Positions 12,082-25,116 of a DNA stretch of 64,000 nt are shown piece by piece. The translations under genes were made by a program, and so were the position numbers. This DNA comes from Gloeophyllum trabeum ATCC 11539 (Eukaryota; Basidiomycota; Agaricomycetes; Gloeophyllales; Gloeophyllaceae). The stretch is taken from NCBI RefSeq assembly GCF_000344685.1, contig NW_006920428.1:305041-369040 (forward strand), read 5' to 3'. Every line of letters starts with the position of its first letter. The first letter of the stretch is position 1. A model generated the notes under the pieces. The model did no database searches. It was not told where the DNA came from and saw only the letters and a list, made by a program, of their open reading frames with translations.

Positions 12082-15000
12082 ATGCGTGCCAGAGCTGCTC
12101 TGTGGCTCGCTCTGTGTACCGCGTTTGCTGCGGCGGAGTATGTCGACCCGCAGGTCCTGGATGCTTGCCCTGGCTACACAGCCGAAAACGTCGCAATCAA
12201 CGGGTCGACTCTGACTGCCGACCTGGTGCTCGCGGGTACTCCTAGCAACGTTTTCGGGAACGACATCGAGAAACTTGCTTTGGAAGTGGTGTACGAGACC
12301 GGCATGTTATCCTGCGCTCACCCCAAGTATGAGCTTACCCTGTTCTACAGAAACGCGCATCCACGTGAAGATTACTGACCCATCGACTGCCCGGTATGAA
12401 GTCCCCGAAACCGTTCTGCCGCGTCCCCCAGCTTCAGGCACTGTCTCTCCCGACTCTGCCGCCATCCGGTTCAATTATACGTCCTCACCTTTCTCGTTTT
12501 CCATATACCGGACGAGCACCTCCGAGGTCCTCTTCTCGACCGCGTCGCACCCGATCATCTTTGAGCCACAATATTTACGCGTGAAGACAGACCTGCCTGC
12601 TAACGCGAATATCTACGGACTGGGGGAGCACACGGACAGCTTCCGCCTGCCTACGCACAACCACACGCGGACATTCTGGTCGCGAGACGCGTATGGCGTT
12701 CCCAACGGGACGAATCTCTACGGAAACCACCCGATCTACTTTGAGCATCGGAAAACGGGGACGCACGGCGTGTTCTTTTTGAATTCGAACGGAATGGATA
12801 TCAAGATCAACGATACTGAGACTGGGGACGGGACGACGCTCGAGTATAACACCATCGGAGGCATCTTGGACTTCTACTTCCTGGCGGGAAGCGAGACGGA
12901 CCCGACTGAGGTTGCGAGACAGTACGCCCAGGTGGTCGGAACACCGGCTGAGGTCCCGTATTGGTCCTTTGGATTCCACAACTGTCGCTTCGGGTACACC
13001 GGTGTGTAGGCTAGCTACTCAACAGTACTCGAGGAGGGATTGTTAACGCTTGGAGAAAGACTTCGTCCAGGTAGCCGAGGCTATCACTAACTACTCTGAC
13101 GCTGGCATTCCGCTTGAGACTATGTGGACTGATATCGGTGGGTAGAATTTTCTTTACAACCTCAGGCGGACCCAATTATACACCCCCTACAGACTACATG
13201 TACAAGCGGCGGATATTTACAACCGATCCAGACTACTTCCCAATCCCCCGGATGCGCGAAATCGTCGACTATCTGCACTCCCATGATCAGCATTACAGTA
13301 TGTCTTCGCAGCCTCTTTTCCATCAATTTTCATTGATCTTGCCATCCTAATAGTACTTATGACGGATCCGGCCGTAGCGTACGCTCCGGGTGAAGGTTAT
13401 GGGGCCTTCGATCGCGGAACGGAGTTGGACATCTGGTTGAAGGCGCCGAATGGTACTAGCCCGCATTTGGGCCTCGTTTGGCCTGGTGTTACGGTCTATC
13501 CAGGTAGGTTGATGGCAGCGTATGGTGGTTTGCACTAACGCGAGTGATTATATAGACTGGTTCAACCCGGACACGCAGGCGTAAGTCACTTAAATCATTC
13601 TCATAATACATAAATTCTGAACACACCACTAATCAGATACTGGACGAATGAGTTTGCACTTTTCTATAGTCCTGAGACAGGCATTGATATCGACGGCGCC
13701 TGGATTGACATGAACGAGCCTTCCAGTGTAAGCTCTCTTCTTGAAAGACAGACCGGAATCACCAGTTAACGTGACCTGTCAGTTCTGCGTGTACCCGTGT
13801 ACCGACCCCTTTGCTCAAGCGATAGAACAAAACCTCCCGCCGAACCGGACGACGCTTCCACCCGCCCCTGACGCTCCCATTTCCCACGACAACTCCACCG
13901 CGAACTCGACCGGTACGGTCCTGAAGCGGCAAGCACTCACTGATGACGAGATGCTGAATCCTCCATACGCTATTGATAATGCTGCCGGGGGCTTGTCGAA
14001 CAAGACCGCGCATGTGAGTCGCAGGTCAGCCGATAGGTTTCAACGGTGCTGATGACAAAACTTTAGTCGGACACTTTGCATGCGAACGGGCTGGTTGAAT
14101 ATAACACTCGTCAGTAGCCTGACTATCTGGTCTGCAGACAGCTAATCCAGGCGGTTAATAGACAACTTGTACGGGACTATGATGTCGGTGGCGACGCGGG
14201 AAGCTATGCTGGCGCGCCGCCCTGGTCTGCGCACTCTGATCATTACGCGGTCGACGTTCGCCGGTGCTGGTGCGCACGTCGGGAAGTGGTTGGGCGATAA
14301 TTTCGCGGACTGGGATCATTATAGGAATTCCATCTCAGGTATGGGGTCGATAGATCAAACTAGGCGAACTCTCTTTCATTCCGCGTGCAATAGGTGTTCT
14401 TGGCTTCGCTAGCGTGTATCAAGTGCCGATGGTTGGAGCGGATATTTGCGGTTTTGGTGGGTGCATCGGATGAACCGGGATATTAGCTGACCTGGATCCA
14501 ATACTCTTAGCTCAGAACACTACCGAAACATTATGTGCGCGATGGGCCATGCTGGGTGCCTTCTACCCTTTCATGCGAGATGTCAGTAAAATTCAGTCGC
14601 ATGAATGTACTGACCCAACGAGAGCTGACGGCTTTGGGATAGCATAATGATGACACGTCCATCCCGCAAGAATTCTACAGGTGGCCGACGGTAGCAGAGG
14701 CCGCAAGAAATGTCATTGACATACGGTAAGTGATCGAAGATTTTGCTCGCAGCACAGAAGCCAATTTCAACGTGAATAGTTATCGCTTGCTGGACTACAT
14801 CTACACCGCCATGCACAAAGCCAGCCTCGACGGTACTCCAATCGTTAATCCTCTTTGGTACAAGTACCCACGAGACGAGAACACCTACGGTATTGACTTG
14901 CAATTTCTCTATGGTGACTCCATCCTGGTCGCGCCCGTCACTGAGGAGAACTCGACTACCGTCGATGTCTACCTACCCAAGGATACCTTCTACGACTGGT

Positions 15001-15482
15001 ATACCCTCGCGCCAATGCACGGAGAGGGCAGCAACGTGACGCTCACCAATGTCAACTTCACCTCTATACCGCTCTACATCCGTGGCGGCGCGATCCTGCC
15101 TCTGCGTGTCAGCGGCGCGATGACTACCACCGCGCTTCGACAGACTCCGTTCGAACTTGTCATTGCTCCGGGTATTGACGGCTGCGCCTCTGGTTCTCTC
15201 TACTTGGACGACGGCGTCTCGATCACTCCGGCTACCTACACTTCGATCGATATCTCGTACAAGAAGGGCCAATTGACGGTCGGAGGCCATTTTGGTTACC
15301 TGTCTGACTTGCGACTGGCCAGGGTGCGTTTGCTAGGTGCTCCGCATGCCTTCAGCGTTCCGCAGGTGCAGTGGAGCAATGGGACTAGCGCGGTGAATGT
15401 CACCTATGACTCCGACAACAAAGTGTTGGATCTCACGATGGACTTGCCCCTTAGTGGCAATTTCTCTGTTCAGCTTTCGTAG
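12082..15482 (+). CDS. Secreted GH31 alpha-glucosidase
   Basis: It hydrolyses terminal alpha-linked glucose from maltose or starch-derived oligosaccharides outside the cell. Fourteen exons join in frame to 896 residues: 12082-12301, 12351-13001, 13060-13137, 13193-13297, 13354-13503, 13556-13580, 13637-13727, 13783-14013, 14067-14109, 14162-14338, 14394-14456, 14511-14581, 14643-14725 and 14780-15482. Residues 1-18 are a signal peptide. GH31 landmarks run in order: [30 protein letters not shown], the nucleophile motif WIDMNEPSS (Asp about 434), and the acid/base GDN (Asp about 577). Many N-X-S/T sequons suggest glycosylation. The first intron (12302-12350) begins with GC rather than GT; its removal restores the family sequence [11 protein letters not shown]. 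Exon 6 is only 25 nt. The C-terminal portion, read from the last exon, is the usual beta-sandwich. A TATA box lies at 12031-12040. Confidence 0.93.
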
Positions 15483-16203
15483 ACCCAGATGTCAATGTAG
15501 CTGGACGGTTAAATTCAAGCATCGAATTTTGGGGTTCGTGACCCGCATGGCAGCTCGCCCTCGCTTCGCGCGTGAGGGTCAGGTCTATATGTTCAGCCGT
15601 AATATATGATCGGTACCTGATACGGATGTTCGAAGAGTGTTCCAGCTGAGCCTGAGGCTGCTTTGAAGTTCCCTTCAACAAGGTGGTATGCTCAAGTCGA
15701 AACCTGGCAGTGGGGATTGTGAATTGGCCACCAGTGTGAATGGGTGTGTCGGGTGAGCGTCTCTCTCAAAGCCTACGAGTTACGTGTACGTCCGTGGAAA
15801 GCGGTGCGAGCATTACTCGGGAGATCACCCAAGGGCGCTCTCGAGTCGCCCAGAAACGACCAGTGGTAACCGGTAAGTACTTCCGTAACGATGGGCTATC
15901 GCATATTCCTGAAAACCGCCCCCTACGCTACACAGAATCTCACCAGCCCCGGGTGTCTGTGGCTTGGGTTCAAGCTACGGATGTCAATATCCTGCAGGCT
16001 ATCCCGGTTTTCGGGCATACAAGGGACCACACTAGGTCGGTGCCTCCATTCTATCAGAACATGGTGTTCTAAATGCCCCCGGGACAGCGATGGGCTCTTG
16101 ATGGTGACACACATGCTCCAGAATAGCTAGGCGCTCGCGCGGGCAAATAGCGTATAAGAAGATGTGAACATATGCCTGCAATTCTGCCTCGCTTACTGTG
16201 GCC
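15483..16203. other. Intergenic region with GH128 promoter
   Basis: No gene is visible between the alpha-glucosidase stop and the first GH128 gene. CGTATAAGA at about 16151-16159 is a plausible TATA box roughly 50 nt before the GH128 ATG at 16204. Confidence 0.5.
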
Positions 16204-17163
16204 ATGAAGTTCCCCCTTCTCGTTGCAGCTGTCAGCCTCTTGGCGGGGCATTTGGCCCGAGCAGCCACCGTACCCAAGCGCCAGTCCACGAACAAGCGCG
16301 GGCTATCATTCACTGACGTCAGTCAGACCACCCCCTTCGGAAACAGGTGAGACAGGAGTTCGCCATGGAGTTATGGTGTCCCAGCACTGACTCACACTGT
16401 TCTCAGTATCTCTTGGGTATTCAACTGGGCTCCCCAGATGAGTGGTACCCTGACACCTGGTGTTGAATACGTGCCCATGCTATGGGGGACTTCCGACTTT
16501 GCTTCATGGAATGCCAGTGCGAAAGCCGCCATTGAGGGCGGGTCCGTCCATCTGTTAGGGTACGTGAAATCAAGCGTTCATTATTTCTTCGGCCCTCACT
16601 ATTCCCAAGCTTCAACGAACCAGATCAGTCAGATCAAGCAAATATGAGCCCGATCTACGCCGCAGATGCCTGGAGACAGTACATGGAACCCTTCGCAGGT
16701 CAAGCTAAACTTGTTTCTCCGGCTATTCTCAATGGTCCTCAAGGAAAGGCGTGGATGGACCAGTTCTTCCAAGCGTGCTCAGATTGCACAGTGGATGCTG
16801 TTGCTCTCCACATCTACAACGTTGATGAAGCCGCCGACGTCGACTCCTACGAGGAGTCCGTCACCGCTATGTGTGAGTGAAATCACCGAGGTGAAGCATG
16901 CCACTGTAATGTTGACATAACTGGATCTGGAAGATAATACCTACAATAGGCCCGTATGGCTCACAGAATTTGCCGATACGGGCGAGTCGACGTCCGACCA
17001 GCAGACCTTCCTCACCCAGATCCAGCCATTCTTAGATGGTGCTGATTTTGTGGAGCGTTATGCCTACTTCAGTTTGGATGAAAGCAGCACCGGCGTTACC
17101 TCAATCTTTGTCAACCCTGACGGGACTCTCTCCGATCTGGGCCAGACATATGCGTCTGCTTGA
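16204..17163 (+). CDS. Secreted GH128 endo-beta-1,3-glucanase, copy A
   Basis: GH128 enzymes cut beta-1,3-glucan, for example in the fungal wall during autolysis or remodelling. The exons are 16204-16346, 16407-16559, 16610-16872 and 16934-17163, giving 262 residues. Residues 1-21 are a signal peptide followed by a KR site and a second KR-containing stretch. The core carries YVPMLWG, the first catalytic Glu in GFNEPD (about 102) and the second in WLTEF (about 198), plus an ERYAYF block. The last acceptor was chosen at 16933 because it alone continues the VWLTEF frame. Copy B follows about 1 kb downstream with three introns at the same positions and phases; exons 1 and 3 are 143 and 263 nt in both. 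This points to a tandem duplication. Confidence 0.88.
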
Positions 17164-18128
17164 GCCGGGTTGATGACCATCCGTTGGGAGGCTATGACAG
17201 CCATATATACACGCTGGATGTCAGGGCTGGCGAAATTTATTATTCCCAAATGTGCGTTGTACATCCATGACTGCTGGCCGTATAACAGGAGGCGTGCGCG
17301 AGTCGCTGTATCCTGGCGATGAAACTCTAAGCAGATGGAAAGCATGAGGAAGTCCGCAGCCATGACTCACGGCCATGGACTGCAGACCGACTCCGACTCA
17401 ATGACAACTATAAATCTGGGACTTCAACATACTACATAATACATATGTTCACTGTCTCAACCGATACCTGGTAACTTGGTCAGACGCTATACATTCTTAT
17501 TATGCTCCTCGGCGAGTGGAAATTACACTCTTCTCGTGGCCTTCCTCTGATTGCAATTAACTGGCGGGACCGCCGGAACAACTGCGGATTCAACATCAGG
17601 AATGTGTTCCTGGACTGCGGAGAACCCAAGCTACTGCATGTGGCGCGACCTGCGTTCCGACGACGGTGCTTGCTCTGCCTTCGTGCATCAAAGTTTGCCG
17701 CTCAGCTGTAGTAATCTCCTCTCGCGATTGTGATGCAGTTCCGACTTGGTTGATAGCTGTAAGCGCATTGGCGGTGTATCTGTATCTCCGGCCCTGGGAT
17801 ACTTACCTTTGCGGTCTGATCTTTGTCTTTCCTCGGCGGAGCTGTCATATTTATGGCTCCTTTGGCACAATATCTCTCGCCGGAACACCCGGCCGTCAAC
17901 CTGCCCATGGAACTCAGGGACATTGACACGCTTGCAGGTCCAGAGTACATAAGGCAGATATGAACAACCAACGTACTCCCGTTCGTCGTTCATCTCTGCT
18001 TTGCTTTGCTTTTCCCTGCCTGCCCGTCTTCTCGTGCTTTGCGCTTTATATCAACCCATTCGCTCGTTTGTCCAGCCCAGGACGCCACATTCGCTTTCCT
18101 CGCTGTCTTTGAAGTTATTATTGCTGCT
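17164..18128. other. Spacer between the two GH128 genes
   Basis: No convincing gene. A small open frame at 17551-17733 (+) has three Cys residues but no motif I recognise. The last 100 bases before copy B are pyrimidine-rich, consistent with its promoter and 5' UTR. Confidence 0.4.
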
Positions 18129-19087
18129 ATGAAGTTCACGCTCTACGCTACTGCTCTCTCTGTCCTGGCGGCTGGTTCCGCCTTTGCTGCACCTACGTGC
18201 AAACGCGCATCTACGACCAAACGCGGCTTGGGATTCAACGATGTTACCGCGACAACATCCTTCGGGAACAGGTGAGACACGCTGACCTGATGTCCCCCAC
18301 CTACTATGTAGCTCATACTGTGCTGCTTGCAGCGTCTCGTGGGCGTATAATTGGGATTCCCAGAAGAGCGGCAATCTGCCTTCGGGCGTGGAGTATGTGC
18401 CCATGCTGTGGGGAACCTCGAGCGACCACACCACCAACTGGAACGCGAATGCAAATGCCGCCATCGCTGCAGGGTCTACTCACCTCCTCGGGTAACTATT
18501 GACGTTCTCCCAACTAATATGCGATGACCAACCGAAACACAGGTTCAACGAACCCGATCTCTCTTCTCAGTCGAATCTCAGCCCACAGGACGCCGCAGCC
18601 GCCTGGAAGCAGTACATGGAGCCCTTTGCTGGGAAGGCTAAACTCGTTTCCCCGGCTGTCACTAACGGCGCTGCGCCGATGGGCTTAGCGTGGATGGACG
18701 AGTTCATGGCGGCGTGCACGGGCTGCACGATCGACGCTGTTGCCATCCATATCTACGACGCTGCGTCGAACGTGGCGTACTTCCAGAACTACATCAGCAG
18801 TGTCGGTGAGTCATGTTTGCCACGTCGTCCTGTAAATTGTCGTAACAGGTATCTAAACACATTGGCTTGGCTGTGTAGGCACCAAGTACAACAAGCCCGT
18901 GTGGGTGACCGAGTTCGGCGCGTCGGGCGCGACTGCGGACCAGCAGACGTTCCTGACTACCATGGAGCCATTCTTGGACAACCTCGCTTCGGTGGAGCGC
19001 TACGCGTACTTCGGCGACTTTGTTGGCACTTTTGTCAATTCCGACGGGAGCCTCTCAGCCCTGGGCAAGACGTACCAATCTGCTTGA
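18129..19087 (+). CDS. Secreted GH128 endo-beta-1,3-glucanase, copy B
   Basis: The exons 18129-18271, 18333-18491, 18543-18805 and 18879-19087 join to 257 residues. The upstream frame is open but lacks a signal peptide; the ATG at 18129 starts a clear one (MKFTLYATALSVLAAGSAFA). The catalytic Glu residues sit in GFNEPD (about 104) and WVTEF (about 200), and YVPMLWG and ERYAYF are conserved. It is close to copy A in all four exons and differs mainly by two short indels, around the first strand and the exon 3/4 region. Both genes share orientation and probably function; differences in expression cannot be read from the sequence. Confidence 0.88.
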
Positions 19088-19700
19088 ATGCAGTGGAATA
19101 ACAGCTTGTTGTTAAGGTTGGCAGATTGGGAACTCGGTAACGATAGGGCCCTACGCAGAGCGTAGTATTTTTATGTTTCCTGGGGCGTGCCCTGGATGAT
19201 AAGTTACAGGTGATTGCCTATGAATTGGAGTGGGTATCTCTCTAGCAGAGACGGTGATTATAATACGGATATGGAACTTCGGTCAAGTTGATTTGAAATC
19301 CAATCTTTACCATATCTATTCTGCCCGACGTGATTTCCCCCTATCACCACTGGATCTTGTCAGGTGCTGGTCACGATTAATGAGCTATCGCTGTAGCCCG
19401 TCTGGCTGGGCTGCGGTGAGTGCCTCTTTTCCCGTCTAACGATTGCATTGGAGCTGTTGCCTGGTACGACATTTACTTATCGCGTGCTATGCTCGTTGAG
19501 CCACTATCATTGGCATATATTTGGTTGATATGGCTCATGCACAAGATGCCCTCATGGCCATGGATTGTATGGAACCGAGCATAGTGATGAGCCCTGCCCA
19601 ACCCCGAGCCACTGGGTAGAACCATTGAGGATCGAGGATTGCAGCAGCTTGCGAACCATCCGCTGATATCCTCCGCTACTTGAAGGCGCAGTTTATCTCG
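19088..19700. other. Downstream spacer, nothing recognised
   Basis: This is the 3' flank of GH128 copy B. Only short frames are present and none resembles a known family. Confidence 0.4.
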
Positions 19701-19719
19701 GAAGACGACGCGGCTACTG

Positions 19720-20700
19720 AGGCTAGCTGAATAGTTGTTCACAGATGCTGGGCAGTAGGGAGATGCAGGCCCACGCTGCCAAAATGGCATTGACATAGAT
19801 TTCAGATGTAGAAGACGACTGAGAAATCAGCGACTGGTAAGATTGCGAGGCCCTACCTTTGCCGTGAATAAAGTATATTCCAACCCAAATTGTCCTATAT
19901 TCCAAATTGAGGGTTGCAACAAGCGCATCGCTTACAATGATAGTAGCCCAGTGGCGACGGTAACTTGATTAATAAGTCGACCAATTACCTGTAAGGAAGA
20001 AATCGTAGATAACTCGGTCAGCGCAGAGAGATTGAAGTACCTAAAAGTTGACAATCCAAGAAGTCTTGATCGCCGCAGAAGATAGCATATTGTGGTTGAA
20101 ATAGCGAAGTCGGTAATACAGGAGGCAACAGCCGTCGCCGACACCATTCTCGAGGTATGCGCAGGTTAAGCAGACCTCTTCTGCAACGCGAGAGCGCAAA
20201 ACGACCTCCGCGAAATGTAAGCCGACCCCGAACAGCGGAGAATCCGCATCCTGAAGACTGGCGTGACGTTTCAGAAGTGGAAATGTTAACTAACTTAAGA
20301 CCTTCACCTCAGAATAACATAGGCTAAGGAATAATGATGACACTCGATGCTTCATTTCATTCCCAGATACTCAGCTCACCTGTCGTTATACCTGTCAAAG
20401 CCACGCCTAGTTAAACTTTACAATCATCTGCTTGAAAGACTCCTGAAATCCGTACCAAAAGCAGCCAATGCTGGTATCAGCTGCAGTGGGCATCATGGTG
20501 GCGTGTTTGATGAGCAGTAGCAAATAGAGTGGGAATAATAGTCTCAGCCGGCGCCATTGTGGTGAATGCGCATGCGTGACCCACACATCCATATCCTTCC
20601 TATGTAGAAGCTACCGAAGTCTGACGGATCTTCCATAAGTCCTGCATAGAAAAGAAGCTGAAGACGACGTACCATTCAATAATGAGAGCGGCCATCGCCT
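19720..20700 (-). pseudogene. Relic of a fungal multi-pass membrane protein (DUF6534-like)
   Basis: On the minus strand a hydrophobic frame (20147-19932) contains ICYLLRRSR after two helix-like segments. After a candidate 43-nt intron it continues with TIWVGIYFIHGK and then IYVNAILA. This order matches the C-terminal half of the large Agaricomycete membrane family usually labelled DUF6534. The expected end of the last block (the ATLNAR type) is missing, and the upstream part (20592-20407) is interrupted by stops. I read it as a decayed copy. Family assignment is from remembered motif order only. Confidence 0.35.
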
Positions 20701-22750
20701 ACGCTCGCGAATTAGCAGTGCGCGCTGTAGCTTACCGTGGGTAATGAAACTGATCACACAGCCCGGTTAGCCGACAATGGCAGAAAGAACAGAATACCGT
20801 ACGGCCATGCTCCTGCAGCACGGTATTCAATACGGGAATCACGCTATTGGCAAAGCCATAGAATGGACCAATTCTCCGCTAGCAGAAATCACAGTACGTC
20901 CTGCCCTCGTGCGGCGCGGCTGGCGACTAGATAATGCCAGTGCATATAGGTCAGGATAAATTGGTTCGCGGAGTCGACCTGGGGCTAGCAAGTGGGTAGG
21001 GACCTCGTGCCGGTGGTACCGTGGACTCACGATCCACAGAAATCTCATCTGGAGTGCCCATGAGACGCAGGCCGTGCGCACGGATTCAAGTATCTGCTTA
21101 CCAGGGTTTTCAAGAGTCTCATGTCTTTTCTGTAGGTCGAATAATATCATGCGGTCTGCAAGCAGCCAACTCCGTACAACCTGCGCCGCGCGTGAGTATA
21201 TCTATTTTGTGTCGATGGGACACGCCGAAATGACATGTTGGAAAGCACTCCGCCGATGTAGAGGGGCTGGAGGAGCGCCGTGAGCAGCGAGGAGAGAGTG
21301 GATGCCATAAGGGCGCATGCGCTTTGGGAGCTGAGACAGCCCGTATATAGCTCGTTTTCTCTCAGCTGGGACAACACATTCACGCACAACTGAGACAATC
21401 AGCATTGCGATACAGGCGTTGCGAAACACCCGGGTCTACGCGCAAGCATTCGTTTGCATCATTTTGTCATGTTCTGACGCATATATGCAACAGCCGACGC
21501 GCCGCCCGGGTGCCTCTGTCCGTGGTCGGCAGTCGAGCGTCGACGGGTACTCCCTGCCGTATGTACATACTTCCGAAATCGTGAGAGCAAGGGTATGATA
21601 CTAGACTGCCAGTGATGGGTCGCGGAACGACAGCGGCAGGGGAGGTGTCTCGAGCTGCGGGTGGAGGAAATCGATGGGGTGTCTGGAGACGTGGGATGAT
21701 ACACTCGAAACGTACAGTCGCGCACCGGACGCCAGAAGCATTCCGAACGGAAGTGGATCTATGAATATATATACCGGGGAGAAGGGATGAAGCGTATTGG
21801 AGCTGCGGGATCACCAGGCGCCAGATGCCATGCCCCCGTCGCGCCGGAGCGTACGCTTCCGGTGGTGCGTTGGGTTGCCTGCGGGATATGAGGGTGTCCT
21901 ACCTCGATATTACGTATTCCCGGCCGCGCAGATTCGCCAGTATTATGCGCTCAGGTGGTCATCCCGGGCGGGAGGTCCAGCGTTGACCAACGGTTGGTGT
22001 CGGGAGTACATGGTCCTGGGAATGACAGGGGGTCCACTTATCCGTGCTGGTTTCGCGTGCGCAGCCCCGTCCCTGTATCGAGCCCGTTGCTCATCGATGA
22101 ATCTCGGTCGCGACACCTTCACGAGTACGCAGTATGCCGGCCAACGAGGTGAGAAATTCGAGTACAACTCGCGCTCTACATTCTAACTCCGGATGCCCCA
22201 AGATTCAAGTTATGTCATGAGGGAGGCCATGGCCACATGACGGGTAGTACTGGCGGTGCTGATATCACAAGGCCGCCAGTATTACTCGTCGAAGTTGGCG
22301 GTCGAGAAATGACGAGGAGGTACAGCATTGGAGTAGAGAGTGGACAAGCTGCATCGTAGTGGCTTGCGCTGAGTGCCAGTGACCGTGAGGTTTTCGCTGG
22401 CCATGGAGGGTCCATCGTCGGCGAGCTCGATGTCGACGCCGATCCAACATCTCAAGGCTGGCCTCCCTGCTCTGCACAAGGTACGATATCATTATTGATA
22501 GGCAGCAGGGGATTCTCTGCATATGCGTCATCCCTGACAATCTTGAAGCCGAAAGCGAGAATTGTCAACTCAAACTCGCCGCCCGGTGGGGAGTCAGAAA
22601 GTTCCAGGATGCATGCATTCAATCGCCAACAGAGTTATTACATGAAAAGAAAATAGGGGTAAGTAGCCGTTACAAGACTAACAGTAACGCCGAGAGAAAA
22701 GCGGCAGTATAACAGTAAACAAACCGCCCTGGAATACACGACATAATCAA
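20701..22750. other. Two kb without a supported gene
   Basis: Only short frames are visible. One minus-strand frame of about 55 codons (about 22630-22452) reads like real protein (ILELSDSPPGGEFELTILAF) and could be an exon of a BTB/POZ-type protein. It has no convincing neighbours or splice partners. The rest shows nothing I can name. Confidence 0.35.
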
Positions 22751-25116
22751 TCAGAATCTGCTGCCAGTGCGTGACATCTTCGGTTCCCGTTCTTCGTCTG
22801 AGTCCAAGTCGGCGACTTGGCTGGCGGCGCGCTTGGATGTTAACTTCGAAGTCTTCGAGATGCCAAAAAAGTTGTACGTATATTGTGGCTCGACCTGATC
22901 AGGTATCTTGTCGTGATCAGGCCAGTCCCCGTCATCCAATTGCGCTTGAAAGATGGATGCTATTTGCTTATGATCATTCAAGTTGCTGGCAATTTTCGCG
23001 TGGGCTTCGTGCTTCTTCGCTTGCTCGACAACCTGAGGTGCTTTATTCGGCCGAAGTCGCGTCGGAAGCGTATATACTTTCTCTCGTGTTTTATCTCCTT
23101 GCTGAGATTTTGGCGTCCCAGCATTGGTAGGGCCATCCAGGAGATCTTCATGTACCCAGTAGTACCCTTGAAACCAGCCAAACAGAGTATTGATAATACT
23201 CTCAAGCGCGGGATTTCTGAACGTGAATTCCAGCTTGCCAACCATGAAGGTATGCGTCTTGAGCAATCCGCCGCGAACGCCATCGCCCGGGTTGTAGGCT
23301 TCATCGAAGAACGTTGTCATGAATGCTCCCACAGAGGGACATCCATCGTGTGGCAAGTAGCGCACTGCTTCCCAGAGAAGGACATGTAGGAACGACTCGA
23401 AATCGTCCTGCACTTCGTGGAACTTGGAAGGGTGGGCAAGCAATCGCCCAGACATAAACTGCCATGTGCCCTGAGAATGGCATAGCTTAGTGACCCCTAC
23501 AACCAGCAGATCAAAAAAAAATCGGGTACACACAGTCCGACCACACTGCCCAGCAGGCTTTATCTCGGTATCCTTAGCCAGGTCCCAATCATTCAGGAGA
23601 CCGCTAGCACGGACAACTCTGTCTTCCGTTTTCCGAACGATGAGAATATTGCCGGCACTGATATCTTGGTGCAGGATATGCGCATCATTGAAGGCAACGT
23701 AGTGCGCTAAATGAGTTCAGTGAATCAATCTTCCTGAAGCGGAGGTAACGTAGCACACTTACCACAGATACTTTCATATATCACCAGCACCAACTCCCTC
23801 GAGTTACGGAAGTCGTCAAGGGGGCAACCGATCTCCTCCACTACGAGGCGATAGTGCGCGTGTGCCTTCATCTTACTCTCTTCTCCGTCCGACTCTTTGT
23901 CCCAGTATCCAGGAGTTAATGTGGTCTGGCCTCCGACATCACCGTGGCAGACCAACGTCGGTACGAATGGGACCTCAGCACCATTCAGCTTCAGCAAGGT
24001 ATCCCCCTCCTTCGGCAGCGTTGGCACTCGCCAGCAGTCCTTTAAGAACACTAGCCTTTCGCCGGTGACATCCCAGGCGATGTAGCCTCGCGTTGCCCGG
24101 CCAGCCAAACCATGAGGATCAGTGCGAGGCTTGCCGACTAGGAAATAACGAGGCTCTGTCTTTACGGCAGCCGCCCCGTCGAGAGTCGACCGAGGTGCGA
24201 TGGTGGAAGACACTCCAGTGTGAGAGGCCTTGGAGGGAGGTGGCTGTACTTCGGCGTCCACGCGCAGCTTGTACCATGGCCAGTTCCCGTCGGTATCCTC
24301 CTTCAAATAGTCGAGCTTGTACTGCTCTTCCTTGGCATCCCGAGCAGCAAGCATAAGGTTGTATTCGGCGGAATCTTTCACGATCTCCTCGGCAGTCTCG
24401 TCGTATCCCTGCTGCTGACGACTGGAGTTCACGAACCTCCAGAGGAACTCGGAGATCTGCTGGGGACATTGTGCGTAATGGATTCTCTCGGAGAATACTG
24501 CTCCGGAGCGATCCCACCGAATGAAGCGCGCCCATGCGCCCAGAATAAGGAGAGTAAAGACATGAGTGCGGTGCTGCTGAGCAAACATCTGCGAGGGGTA
24601 GCCTGCGATCTGAGCCCGTACATCCTGGCGCAGCTGGGATACTGCTTCAGACCGCTTACCGGGGCCATCGTCAAAAGGGTCCATTGTGTTTGTATTAGCA
24701 TGTGACTTGAAATCGGCGTAGAGAATCACGCGGTCCCATCGCTGTCGAGGTAGAGAGCGATTGTCCTCAGGAGACGGGACATGGCCGGAAAGATATAAGC
24801 CCATCTCAACCAGCTGAGACCCGTCGTTTTCGTCCATGGTACTTGCGGTGCTAACCCACTGGCATTTATAATCGGGCGGCAGAATTTTCTCACAGCATGC
24901 ACGCTAGAGTACCAAGGCAGGTCAACACGTTGAGAATGCAAAAAGTCGTGGAAGGCTTACAAACTCATCGTACATCTGTTTCTCTGTTTTATGGTTCTCC
25001 ATCTTAGCGAACGCGCTCTTACGGCTTGGCTGTGCTTCGAGGGTCGATTTAGGAAGAGGCAGAAATGTCTTGAGAAAGACGTTGGCCGGCAGGGGTCCAG
25101 CATACTTTCCTCTCAT
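22751..25116 (-). CDS. FunK1 fungal-type protein kinase, copy 1, N-terminally damaged
   Basis: The exons are 25116-24961, 24903-23763, 23706-23534 and 23470-22751, giving 729 residues if translation starts at the first usable ATG. Compared with the other copies, the normal start codon (near 25205) is gone and the first about 30 codons are frameshifted, so the N-terminus is lost or rebuilt. The family blocks KYAGPLPANVFLKTFLP, GRATRGYIAWD, CHGDVGGQ, SAGNIL and NDWDL are present, and GTWQFMSG opens the last exon. The catalytic-loop Arg is replaced: HRD reads HQD here. The tail keeps the family's SKRAASQ plus basic end. It may be a pseudokinase or a dying gene. Orientation is tandem with copy 2, and it shares the upstream promoter block. 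Confidence 0.8.

Noticed and set aside
18006..18128. Upstream start for GH128 copy B
   Set aside because: The extra 41 codons hide the signal peptide that begins at 18129 and have no counterpart in copy A.
22452..22630. BTB/POZ gene on the minus strand
   Set aside because: One protein-like frame of about 55 codons only; no neighbouring exon carries the rest of the domain, so I leave it as a possible remnant.
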